NCBI RefSeq assembly: GCF_030272615.1
Contig: NC_081413.1
Coordinates: 158,373,849-158,437,848, forward strand
Length of the DNA: 64,000 nucleotides
Direction: 5' to 3'
From: Cryptomeria japonica
Taxonomy: Eukaryota > Streptophyta > Pinopsida > Cupressales > Cupressaceae
Shown: piece after piece, positions 1-10,492 of the stretch
Layout: each line of letters starts with the position of its first letter
How positions within the stretch are numbered: position 1 is the stretch's first letter
The notes under the pieces: model-generated
What the model saw: the letters and a program-made list of their open reading frames with translations, nothing else
The model's database searches: none
What the model was told of the DNA's origin: nothing
Position numbers and translations under genes: made by a program

Positions 1-1506
1 ACAGTTTTGATATATACTGTTTGTGTTTATTTATGTATGTATGTATTTATTTATATGTTGTTGTATATGACAGGGACAACATGACTGATATATGTTACTG
101 TTTATATATGACTGGAACAACACGACTGATACATATTGCTATTTGTATATGACCAAGACAACATGACTATTATATGTACTGTAAATTTCAATTAAAATTA
201 TTGTTGTATATAAATTAGTAATTAGAATACTATTGCATGTAACTGGGTGAATATATGTGATAACTCATTTAGGTTACTCCTGCATATCAATTAATTGTTA
301 GAGTAATGTTTTCAACTCTATCTTGGAGAGAGCACTGGAGATGGTAATCAGTGGCAACGAGGGGCTACTATGCAGTCAGAGACCCATGAAGTCAAGATAC
401 CAGTTGCTATCTCCTTGCCAATCTTTTCAAGATAGAGAGGTTATTTGTGTGACTGATAGTATCATGGCTTAGAAGGAAAGCATAAGGAGACTACCCATCT
501 AGCAAGGGGGTTAGAAGCAACCAACCCTTGGATTTGGTAGACAAGCAGTCCCTTGCTCTCCTCTTTAACCTGTGATACTTTCTTGCTACCTGCATGTTAG
601 TGTTGATGGTTTGGGTTAATCAAGTAATATATATATGTATGTAGGTATTGTGTGTCTATCCTTGTGATTGCAGGGATATCCATAATCAAGCAACCGAGAG
701 CAGCCTTAAGGCATTGTATTGGTAGGGGACATTACACATTGCATTTGGTAAAATAGTGTGACTACCACGCAAGGATGCAATCTTATGAAGGCTACAATAA
801 CTATATCCCGTGAAACTTTATCTCATTCCTTCCTATGTTAAAACACTTATTGTAAAGAGATAGTAATCAATTTTATGGGATATTTATGATCAGCATAAAT
901 CAATGTCAAAACAAGAAATCTATCAAGATAAGTTCCATCTATTGAATTGGGCATTAAGGTTTATCTTTAATGTTGAAGTTACATCTATTGAATTGGGCAT
1001 TAAGGTTTATCTTTAAATGTTGTTTGGTGCTAGCACCACAACATTGGAAACAATACTCATATATTTGCCAGTCAAAGAGTGACATGAGAAGTGACGGTCT
1101 TACTGTAGACAAAACCAATTCGATGCTCTCTTTCATAGCATGTATAGATTTGCAAAGAAGGGTCTTCATTTGAATGCATGGCTGGGAAGATTATTGAGGA
1201 AGATCGATGTCACATTGATACTGCTAAGTGTCCTATGAATATGGGCTCAACATCTCACAGATCCTGGTTATGTTAGATGAACACAACAACTAAAAGTATG
1301 TGTATCAAAGAGCAACCATCAAATGAGATCTAAATCTTCAAGTGCAAATGAACAATTCTTGGATTGCGAGGAAGACTAATAAACAAAGAGATAAGTAATC
1401 CAGGTTTGATTAATGGTCATGAATTTCATATGTAGTTATTAATTCATGCAATTACATTATGCATGTTATTTGTGAATCAACATTATCAGTAGGTGTCTGC
1501 ACATGA
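1..1506. other. Non-coding stretch, no gene recognised
   Basis: I see no protein family, RNA gene or clear element end here. Short open stretches on both strands near 954-1173 overlap a local duplication and resemble nothing I know. The base composition is AT-rich like the surrounding repeats. The stretch just before 1507 could be intron-like or upstream sequence attached to the importin fragment that follows, but nothing in the sequence settles this. Confidence 0.5.
936..1024. repeat. Two-copy tandem duplication, period 46 bp
   Basis: A unit beginning CATCTATTGAATTGGGC at 936 is repeated at 982. The two copies are almost identical over about 40 bp, with one extra A in the second. This is a recent local duplication in non-coding DNA. 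Confidence 0.85.
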
Positions 1507-1863
1507 CAAGCTACATTTGAATATCTTGTTTCAAATTCTTCAAAGTACTATGAGAAACTTGCTCCTTACATGCAGGACATCTTTAGAATCACAACAAAAG
1601 CAGTTAAAAGTGATGAAGAGCTTGTTTCTCTTTAGGCTATAGAGTTTTGAAGTACTATTTGTGATGAGGAATTCAAGAAGAATATGGAGGGGACTTTAGT
1701 GGAGATTCTGAGATTTCACATTTCCATTCTATAAACAGGCATTTGCCTACAGAAGTGCAACAGTCCATGAGGAAGCAATGTTGACCATAGGGGCTCTTGT
1801 TTATGCTACTGGTGGTGAATTTGCTAAGTACATGCCAGAGTTCTATAAGTCATATTTTGTAGG
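1507..1863 (+). pseudogene. Importin-beta (karyopherin beta-1) fragment, broken
   Basis: One plus-strand frame from 1507 to 1731 reads as HEAT-repeat sequence of plant importin subunit beta-1, including YYEKLAPYMQDIF at 1546-1584, AVKSDEELVSL and a degraded AIEFWSSICDEE block. The frame shifts near 1738, and a second block at 1742-1863 contains SATVHEEAMLTIGALVYATG, again typical of this protein. The intact protein of roughly 870 residues imports cargo through nuclear pores; only about 115 residues remain. In-frame stops occur inside the blocks (TAG where Gln is expected, TGA where Trp is expected) and no start is present. It is a dead gene fragment, either a retrocopy or a piece captured by a transposon. 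The family call is firm; the origin is open. Confidence 0.8.
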
Positions 1864-2488
1864 TGATCTTTTGAGATAAAGAAAGGATAGACCAAGAATC
1901 ATAAGAGATTTCATTCAAGGGAGAAAGAACTCGATGTTTGTAGTCATAGGACTGAGTTAATGGCGGTAAGTATTTATCAAAGAAGAAGGACCCATACGGT
2001 TTGTCCTTGCCATCTAGTTCTTTGAAGAGGAGGTCAGATGGTTGATATTAGATTTAGAGGGAGTCTAACATTTCATCAAAAGCAACCTTAGACAAGTAGG
2101 TCAGAAGGTTGATATCAGGTTCAGAGGGAGCCACATCATCATGAAGATATGCTTAATGCATTCTTCTCTGTGAGAGAGAAGTTTGAGGAGAAAGCCCTTG
2201 TTAAATACACTCTTCTCTGTGAGGGAGAAGTTTGAGGAGAAGGCCCTTGTTCCACCCTCTGAGAGTAGTCATGGTGAACGTCATGATGAGATGAAAACAT
2301 CACGTTGAGCAACTCCGTGATGGGTACTTGTGTTCATATGCATTCTCATACATGGGAGTAGCCATGATGGATGTCATCATGTTTAGTACCATGATGAATC
2401 ATGTTCCACCCCTCTAGGAGTAGCCATGGTGGATATCATTTCATGACTATATTATTAACAAGGATTACTCCCTAAGCTAAGAGGGAGT
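1864..2488. other. Degenerate tail, probably 3' untranslated part of a copia element
   Basis: No coding sequence is recognised. The stretch holds several imperfect duplications (GAGGTCAGATGGTTGATAT near 2030 and again near 2100; GTAGCCATGATGGATGTCAT near 2349 and again near 2412). It ends in a purine-rich run, AAGCTAAGAGGGAG (2475-2488), directly before a TGTTGATG LTR-like start. That arrangement matches the polypurine tract and 3' LTR boundary of many plant copia elements, so the stretch is likely their 3' leader-side remnant. Confidence 0.4.
2162..2252. repeat. Two-copy tandem duplication, period 49 bp
   Basis: TCTTCTCTGTGAG followed by GAGAAGTTTGAGGAGAA occurs at 2162 and again at 2211 with few differences. 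It lies in the non-coding stretch upstream of the copia LTR remnant. Confidence 0.8.
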
Positions 2489-2717
2489 GTTGATGTTGTA
2501 GTGGCCACCCTTGTGAAAAGACATATGGTGAAAGGGTGCCTCCCTCATAAATATAGAAGATGCAAACTCATTCTCTGAATAATAGAGTTCCTATGCACTA
2601 AAAGTTAAACTCAAAGCACTTATAATTTGTAACCTATGCACTATTTTGGGACTCTGTTAAAAACCTGTCCTTGAGCTTACAAGAAAATTGTTAAAAATTT
2701 TGGGGACAAGCCCCACA
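2489..2717 (+). mobile_element. Probable copia LTR remnant
   Basis: It starts TGTTGATGTTG right after a purine tract, contains a TATA-like CATAAATATAG near 2547, and could end at CCCCACA (2711-2717). The start is well supported by the purine tract. The end is a guess because sequence from a gypsy element seems to abut it. No second LTR is present, so this is a truncated 3' end or solo LTR. Confidence 0.4.
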
Positions 2718-4016
2718 GTGGGAGCCATAAATGTGTGCAAATATGTGACAATTGATAAACAATAGTGTAAATGACACACTAATGAAACATTATATCAAAG
2801 GATGTAATTAATAAGCAAGTTAAGCAAACAATCCTTCAAAGAAGTTCCATTGTTCTCTAACTCTAAGGATTCTTCAAGTTATGGTTTTTCTCTCAAATCA
2901 TTGAGTACTTGACTTTTAGAATGAGTGCTATGATAAAATGATCTATATACTATGAAATTAAGATCTATATGAGAGTAATGATGCTGCTAATTTATCTATG
3001 ATAATGAAAATGCTATGATAACATAAGTAATTGATAATGACAATGAGATTATGATCTAAAATGTTTCCAAAATGCTTGTGTGTGAGAGACTTGACTAATG
3101 AGAGGGATTTCTGAGACCCCTGATAATTAAGGAATGAGTCCTATTTATAGAGGAAATGGGCAAATGAAGGGTTGTGATTCAATTGATGGAGGAAGGGTTA
3201 GGATTGATTGAGGAAGGGGAGATTCTCAATCCATGTGATTCCCTTCAATCCAATCCCATGTTGACAAGTGTCAACAAGGGAAGGCTTGAGAGGAGAGAGA
3301 CAAAACATTAAATGCTTGAGGAGACATGATGGTTACCATGGATGGTCAGGTTAAGGTTAGGTTAATGGATAAAGCTTTTATCCAAGGGGTAAAGGCAAGG
3401 GTTAAAGGGTTAGATTGGTCAAAGCATTAAATTCTTGAAGAGACTTTAGGGTTACCATAGATGGATGGGTTAATGGATAAGTCTCTAACCAAGGGTCAAA
3501 GGTGGGTTAGTTTGGTCAAAGACCTATGTGGGCTAGCTTGTTGAAGGGAGAAGGCCTTTAAGGCTTTGTAATAGATTTAAATGTTTTGAGAAGTGACTCT
3601 TCCCTAATACTTTAGTTTAGGAATGTGCAACCACTTAGAGGGGGATTAGGCTAATAACAAGGGTTTAGACATGATTAGGAGAAGGGTTAGTTTGCAACTT
3701 GCATTTTCTAGAAAGTGCAAGTGAACGAGAGATTTAGGATTTTAAATGTGAAAGATGAGATTTAATTAAAAAAAAATGATTTATTTATTAAATTAGTGGT
3801 CTGAATTTGGTTAAGTGAATAAAATAAAATAAATTGAATAGTTTATTTAATTAATAGGAGAAGGGGGTTGGGGTGAATTAATTAAATATTAATTTAATTA
3901 ATAGTTGAAAAAGGAGAAAGGATTAATTAAATGCAAATTTAATTAATAGCTGCATGAATGATAATTAAACAAATATTAAATTCATTTAATCAAGTGAACA
4001 TAAATAGGTGTGTATA
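2718..4016 (-). mobile_element. Gypsy-like LTR remnant in reverse orientation
   Basis: Read on the minus strand, it starts TATACACACC at 4016 (a likely mutated TG start), is rich in TTAATTAA-type sequence, has a TATTTATAG promoter-like site near 3140-3150, and ends before a TGGCTCCCACTGTGGGG motif (minus strand, about 2713-2730) that resembles a tRNA primer site. General style and AT-rich TTAATTAA content resemble the solo LTR at 7084-8060. No matching target duplication was found: GGACC on the right has no counterpart on the left. It abuts the pol of element G at 4017. Confidence 0.4.
3305..3519. repeat. Imperfect tandem duplication of about 100-117 bp
   Basis: The block starting AAACATTAAATGCTTGAGGAGAC (3305) is repeated, diverged and slightly shortened, from about 3423 (AAGCATTAAATTCTTGAAGAGAC). 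Both copies carry GGTTACCAT, GGTTAATGGATAA and GGTCAAAG elements. It lies inside the gypsy-like LTR remnant. Confidence 0.7.
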
Positions 4017-6055
4017 GGACCAATTGATTATCCTAAATTGATTTCTAATCTTGTACCTTCCAGTAAACCAAACAATAGCATCATAATATGTATAGATTTC
4101 AAAGACATCAACAAGGATTGTCCCAAAGATTATTTTCCATCCAAACATTGATTTAATTGTCGATCTTATAGTAGGCCATGTGATGCTATCACTTATGGAT
4201 GGATTCTTTGGGTATAAGTAGATCAAGATAGCGCTTGAATACCAACACAAAATAACATTTACATTTCCTTGGCGTACTTTTTCTTGGAATGTCATGTTGT
4301 TTGGATTAAAGAATGCAGGTGCCCCATATCAGAGAGCCATGACAACAATATTTCATGATCTCATTCATGTTACTATGGAAGACTATGTGGATGATTTCTT
4401 GGGAAAATCAGTTACAAGGGAAGAACATTTGAAAATTTTATTTGTGGTTTTTGAACGCTTGGATAAGTACAAAATCAGATTGAATCCCAAGAAGTGTGTC
4501 TTTGGGGCGACCTCCGAGAAACTCCTAGGATAAGTTATCTCACAATGAGGTATTGAAGCAAATCTAGCAAAAATTAGAGCCAGATTAGAAATGCCACCAT
4601 TGAAGAACATTAGTCAACTTGTGTCATTGCAAGGAAGACTTCAATCAATCCGCAGATTCTTAGCACAACTCATAGATAAATGTCATCATTTTCAACATCA
4701 ACTTCATAAGAATGTCAGGTTTAAATGGGATGACAAGTGTCAATAAGCCTTCAAAATTCTCAAATACTATCTTCTAAATCCACTAGTATTGATGCCACCT
4801 GTTCAAGGAAAACCCCTATTGCTTTACATATCAACTACACCAACAACACTAGGGGAACTCTTGGCACAACATGATCGTGATGGTAAATAATGAGCTATCT
4901 AATATTAGTCACACATTGGTTGGTTACAATCCTAACTACACTCCAATTGAGCATGAGTGTCTTGCTGTGGTTTTTGCTTCACAAAAATTGTGTGATTACA
5001 TGCTAACTCATAAAACAAAGCCTGTTGCAAGAATTGACACACTAAAATACCTACTCAATAAGGCAACTCTTACAGGTATATTGGCTAAATGGGTCATGAT
5101 GTTGAGAAAATTTGATATCAAATATGTGGACATAAAAGCCATCAAAGGACAAGCCATTGTAGAACAACTTGAAGATGCAACTATGATTAATGAAACTCTT
5201 ATTGTCTCAGAGTTTCTAGATGAATCAATTTTTATGGTAAAAAACTCAAGAATTTGGCAGTTATATTTTGATGGTATACACAACATGGAGTAGGTGTGGA
5301 TATAATCTTCTTCAAGCCTCAAGGGATTTTTATTTCTAAATCATATTGATTATCATTCCCTTACACAAATAACATAGTAGAGTATGAGGCATTAACAACA
5401 GGACTACGGATTTTAGTTCAGTGGAAGATCCAAGAACTTCATGTTTTTGGGGATTCTCAACTTGTGATTTGCCAAGCAAATATGGATTACTAAAATAAAG
5501 ATGAGAAACTCATGCCATTTAATAAAATGGTAGATGAGTTCAAAAAGTACTTCGTAGAGATAGTCTTTGAATAAATTCCAAGAAATAAAAATCGAGCTGC
5601 AGATGCCATGGCCATCATTGCTTCCTTGATTGACATGCCACAAAATGAAACCCACTATGAGTTCTTGGTGGATAATCTTTTGGTTCATACATACAAGATC
5701 TCTCTTATAGAAATTATGTGTTGTTGGTCCTAATTCCCCTTGGTACAATAAAATTTTCACTTACCTCCACAATGATATCCTTCCACTTGACCTTTCCAAT
5801 AACCAACACCATACCTTCATTCGCCAATCCTCCTGTTACATCATCATAGCCGATTTTCTTTACCAGTGGGGTCTAGATGGTACTCTCCTTAGAGTTTATA
5901 AAGAGAGGAAGCTCAAATTGTATTATGTGAGGTTCATTAAGGTATATGTGGTGCTCACTCTAGTGGTTCAACCTTAGCTAAGAAACTTATGAGGACTGGA
6001 TACTACTAGCCTACTATGGAAAAGGAATCATATCAGTTTGTTAGAAAATGTAAAC
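4017..6055 (+). pseudogene. Element G: Tat-lineage Ty3/gypsy pol, 5' part (RT, RNase H, second RNase H, integrase zinc finger)
   Basis: Homology starts abruptly inside RT (CIDFKDINKDCPKDYFP at about 4090-4140) and passes the catalytic YVDD at about 4384. It continues through the ordinary RNase H and connection region (4600-5170; EHECLAVVFASQKL) and then a second RNase H-like domain (5255-5640; YFDG, NNIVEYEALTTGL, VFGDSQLVICQ, NRAADAMA). Two RNase H domains mark the Tat lineage. It ends in the integrase zinc finger at KCK (6046-6054). Stops and frameshifts occur throughout. Gag and protease are absent. The reading resumes at 43967, so this is one gene split by copia B. In life it encoded the enzymes that copy and insert the element. 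Confidence 0.88.
6051..6055. repeat. Target site duplication TAAAC, left copy (element B)
   Basis: TAAAC at 6051-6055 is repeated exactly at 43962-43966. With one copy removed, the flanking sequences rejoin the integrase zinc-finger codons of element G in frame, which proves the insertion of B. Confidence 0.95.
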
Positions 6056-8383
6056 TGATGGTTATAGGGCAGCCAATTGAGAGGGGCAAGGTTGAATCAG
6101 TTGTCACAAAAACTCACACTACTTAAACTTATTCTTAGATCTGATAATTAAACATAAAATCATAAATCAGCAACACATCATAAACACATATAACACCAAG
6201 ATTTTTGTATGTAGATAACCTTGTTAGGGGGAAAACCATAGTGGGGATACACCCACATTATAGGTATACTCTATTAGAAATATTACAATGGGGAATGCAT
6301 ATGCAATCAGACTCACTTCTCAAAATAAAAAGGCTTACTACCCAGGGAAGGCTCACTACCCATACAGACAATCACGGATCACTTCCGTAAATTATGAACT
6401 GAGAAATAACATATCCTTAATGCCTGGTTCAGTTCCATTGAAGCACAAAACAAATTTATTCTTCACACTACTTCTCTGCCTTCAAAATATGTATACATTA
6501 AACACAAATACACACACTCATCTACACTCCACACTCAAATACTAAATTATTACAATTATTTATACATGACATCAACCTTGGAGAAATCATCAAGGTTGTC
6601 TTAACACTTACCACCTAATTTAAAAAAGACAACCACACTCAACACACTATTACATGCAAACCAAGCAATATCAATCAAGACATAGCATGGACTGAAATCT
6701 TTTGCCTCGAACATGTTACACCTCCAAGAATTATGCCTCGAACATTCGCAACATGTTACAAGCACTTGGTTGGCCAAGAACATGAAGAACACCAATGTAT
6801 TGAAGAAAAACATCAATTACAATCGCAACGATCAATGCAGACCACCAACACAAAAGGAACATGATCCAAAGACATCCACAAGAATCATGAATTACAATAG
6901 CAACATCCACACCAGCACAAATTACTAGAATCACCAACATCTTCATACCAAACATTAGGAACACTAATTGCAATGACTGAGAACCTTGAAAAATCACATG
7001 TGGACCTCCAAACCATGAACCACCTGAATTGGGGACACAAACTAATGTCTCTAACATACCTCCAAATCCGCAGAACAAGGTATTGTAGACACCTATAATT
7101 AATTAAATCAATATTTAATCAATTTAAGCCTGTCAACATAATTAATTGATATAATTATGTTATCCTTATTCCTCTAAGTGTTAATTAAATCTAATTTAAT
7201 TAGTCCTATCACTATTGTCCAATAATTAGTTTATCAAATAAATAAATTATTCCCATATTCTTCTAAAGTCCCTCAAATAATTATTTCCTCCAAACCCACC
7301 CAGTTAATTAATTTTAATTAATTCACCTAGTCATGTGATTCCTACAAATCACTTTTCCTAATCCCCACTCAACCTAATTAATTCTTATAGAATCTCTCAT
7401 AATCACACTTATCATTATTATCCAATTTTATAATTCCCACTCATGTCACATCAACATTGAACCTCTCAAAGAAATTCAAATTTCTTTGAGTCTCCCTATG
7501 CATCATTTATTTTGAAAATTTTAATTCCTCTCCCCTTTCCCCAAGGAATATTATGTTCCCATTTATTTTCCCAAGGAATCCTTGATCCATGCCCACCATT
7601 TAAAATCAATCTCAACCCTCCATAATCAAATCAATCTCGTCCCTTCATTTTGGCCTCCTCCAATCTATAAATTGGAGCCTCTTCTCCTCACAAATCATCA
7701 ACTTCCTCTATAGCATTCTCATGCTACTAATTTTATCTTCTTCTATTATATCCTTATCATGTCCTCATAATCCTTCAATCTTATAATCCAAATCTATCCA
7801 AATCGATCATAATCCCAAACTCAAATCCATATCCAATCAATAACCCAATCTTGTTGAGCAAAGGAGAGAAATTCACATCCACATCAAGAAAGGAGCACAT
7901 CAAGTGGAGCATCAAAGGGGTGCATCTTCCAATTCATCAAGCTCAATCTGAGGAACAAGAGACAACTATGAGGTATAATGGTGTTTGTTGCATTTTTTTG
8001 ATATTTTATGCATATTTCGGTTCAAACTAACCATTTTCCTCCTCCCTAGTTTTCCCTTCAGATATTACAATGCAGAGTAATGTAGATCAAAATGTTGTCA
8101 CTTTGTCAATACTGAACAACTAAAAAAATAGTCATGACATATATACCCATAACTTAATCAAATCAACATGTGGACCTCTGAAACTTGAACTGAGTCAACT
8201 AAAAACAATCCTCTACAAACCCTTTAATCCACAAACTTTGATCTTCATCATAATTAGTACGTTGAATAAACTAACTCACTGAACTTCATTTCATTACTAT
8301 CATAGATAGAGAAATATGTTGACATCAATGACAACACATCTCCCAAAATCTCTCAAGCACATATTTGCAACATTCTTCCAACA
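6056..8383 (-). mobile_element. 3' LTR of element B (interrupted)
   Basis: On the minus strand it starts TGTTGGAAGAATG at 8383 and ends at 6056. It matches 42704-43961 over its length (for example CACAAAAACTCACACTACTT and the CCATAGTGGGGATACACCCA block at 6235-6254). Without the 977-bp solo LTR and its 5-bp duplication it is about 1346 bp, a normal size for this family. It carries the family's conserved GGGGAAAACCATAGTGGGG motif. Confidence 0.9.
7084..8060 (+). mobile_element. Solo LTR, gypsy-like, inside the LTR of B
   Basis: It starts TGTAGACACC and ends CCCTTCA, 977 bp, flanked by GGTAT (7079-7083) and GATAT (8061-8065), a 4/5 match. The other LTR of B has an uninterrupted TATAT at this spot (near 43655), which serves as the empty site. 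The sequence is AT-rich with many TTAATTAA-like words. TATAAATTGG at about 7666 could be its TATA box. No internal domain remains, as expected after LTR-LTR recombination. Confidence 0.88.
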
Positions 8384-8407
8384 ATCTACCCCTTTGGCAT
8401 TAATGGC
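8384..8407 (-). promoter_or_regulatory. Polypurine tract of element B
   Basis: Minus strand GCCAAAGGGGTAGAT lies directly before the TGTTGG start of the 3' LTR. This is the plus-strand priming site for reverse transcription in this family. A related motif is at 8604-8630. Confidence 0.85.
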
Positions 8408-8752
8408 AACATATGGTGTGAAAAAACTAGCACAAGCAATGACAAATAAAGAAGAGAAAAAATTAACAGCTCCCCTTTAGACCTTACACACTACTTCTCT
8501 CCTTTTTTCATCTCTTCACAGTTTTTCACCTAACTCTCTCCCCCTTAGAGCTTGCACACTACTCTTCTCCTTTTTTCATCTCTTCATAGTTTTTCACATG
8601 ACTCTCTCCCCCTTTGATATCAATGGACAAAGCACATATTTGCAACAAAACCACAAAAATGACTACTCTCCTTAAGTAGCAGCCACCAATCATCAATCTA
8701 GATCACAAGATATGACTGTGAAATGCACCAAATTGATGCATACCAATGCATC
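8408..8752 (-). other. 3' untranslated region of element B
   Basis: Lies between the end of pol and the polypurine tract. It contains a 68-bp tandem duplication and a second polypurine-like motif, CTCCCCCTTTGATATCAATG on the plus strand (8604-8623), similar to the terminal one. No coding sequence is seen. Confidence 0.7.
8471..8606. repeat. 68-bp tandem duplication in the 3' UTR of B
   Basis: Units 8471-8538 and 8539-8606 share TCTCCTTTTTTCATCTCTTCA and CAGTTTTTCAC or TAGTTTTTCAC, with about ten differences. A third copy starts with TCCCCCTTTG and then diverges. Confidence 0.88.
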
Positions 8753-9070
8753 TTAATTCTGATCAGGATGGGAAATCACCCCTAACTTCCCTCTGAGATA
8801 ATCAAAAGTATCTTTAGGAAAAGGCTTCATGAAGATGTCTATAATCTATTCCTTAGTAGACACATACTCCAATCTGACTTCCTTCTCATTTACCTTTTCT
8901 CTCATAAAGTGAAACTTGATGGATATATGTTTAGTCTTTGAATACAACATTGGATTATTAGAAATGTTAATTGCACTTGAATTGTCATAGTAGATAGCAA
9001 TAGGCTCATCATACACTACTCTAATATCCTTCAACATCTGCTTCATCCATACCACCTGAGTACAATTGTT
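8753..9070 (-). pseudogene. Element B: C-terminal RNase H of copia pol
   Basis: On the minus strand the frame reads NNCTQVVWMKQMLKDI, YYDNSSAINISNNPML, KTKHISIKFHF and VSTKE, then a stop, IIDIFMKPFPKDTFDYLRGKL and a terminal TAA at 8753. This is the end of the copia RNase H domain and the pol tail. It is the direct continuation of 16996-17413, separated by insertion H. One internal stop follows VSTKE. Confidence 0.88.
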
Positions 9071-9456
9071 TGCTACAACATTATTGTAGCGTCATAAATT
9101 GTACACCCTTAATTGGGTGGTTCAATTCCATGCTTAGGTTAGCACCTTCCTTAGTGTGTTTCCATTTTGCATTTCAAATTCCCTTTAAGAATTTAATTAA
9201 ATCTAAAGTCTTCTTTTATCCCTCTACACATCATAAAATTGGGCCCTTTACCCTAAGTAAGCCCCCTATTATTTTATTCTTCTAGTTAATCATTTCATCA
9301 AATACCCTAATTATGTCATATTTCGACCTTCAATGGCCAATTTCACATATCTAGACACCTCAAATTTCCACATACTCTTGGAATTAGCTCTAAAATCACA
9401 ATACCTTTCTTCCCTAGAAATTTGGCGAAAAGTTGGTTGGACCGTGTGTTCGGACT

Positions 9457-9472
9457 AGGTAGCTAGCTACCT
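9457..9472. repeat. Perfect 16-bp palindrome AGGTAGCTAGCTACCT
   Basis: The sequence equals its own reverse complement. It lies in the non-coding insertion H. A related phrase, CTACTACCTAGTCTG, appears near 10300 in the opposite sense. Function unknown. Confidence 0.8.
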
Positions 9473-10492
9473 GGTCTTGACTTTTTCTCCCTGAATTTTG
9501 GGAGCATGTTTTGGTGGTATTTTAATATTCAAATCCAAGAAAATGGCATAAAAAAATATTTCTAGGTTGCCCTATGACCCAAAACAAAGTTAGGGATACA
9601 TACATAAAGCCTTTCCTTTCCTCATTTGAGGCATTGAATGCAATCCATCATTAAATGATTTTGGAAGGAGCCTCTTATGAAGTGAAAGTGAAGATTATGT
9701 GGAATATTCATCAATAAATCATCAATAATTTATCAAGTTTACATCAACTAGTTTCATCACCAATAGGAGCTTTGAAGACATTGAAGAGTAATAGGAGATC
9801 CCCGACTGTTGATTGGCTTGTACCTCTCCCTTAGGGTTTGGTATGGTTTCATGTTATTTTCATGTCCTTGTATGAGCTTCATGACATTAATTTTCAGATT
9901 TACATTCATTATTTAGATCCATTGTGGCATTTGTGATTTGAAGCATTTACATTTATATTTACACTCATTTAGGGTTTACTCTCCAAAGCATAGGGTAGAA
10001 CTCTAGACCTACTTTATTGCTCATTTAGGATCTTCCATACACAATATTATTGCACACACATTTTTAATACATTATCGACTATTTATGAAGATGGAAATCA
10101 CCAAAATAAGGGTTTTGACTAAGGCAAAACCCTATATAGCCAACCACAACACAATTTCCCTTCTTTTGGTATGTAAGTTGTAGATTCAGGAGCCATAGAG
10201 GGCTGGAAAGGATAGAGGAGACTGAGATGAAGTGAACTTCCTTTTGTAGATCTTCTGAAGACCTCCCAAAACCAGGGCACTACAGAGGGACCAGGCCGCT
10301 ACTACCTAGTCTGAAAACATGGTCCTGATAATTTTTCTTGAATTTTTTAGGTGTGGACTCCGATCCTCTTCCATAGCCTATATATTATCTTGTGGCTACG
10401 TTTGATTTCTACAACACTATTTTTTTACCATTTCATTCCAATAGATTTAGTGTTTGCAATTTCCAAACCTAATTCAAAATTACACAACTTCA

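Noticed and set aside
954-1173. Overlapping open frames of about 70 codons on both strands
   Set aside because: They overlap a tandem duplication, have no family resemblance and lie in AT-rich non-coding sequence; chance frames.
6205-7078. Open frames on both strands within the left LTR of B
   Set aside because: The sequence is LTR, repeated at 42704-43961, and the frames resemble no protein.
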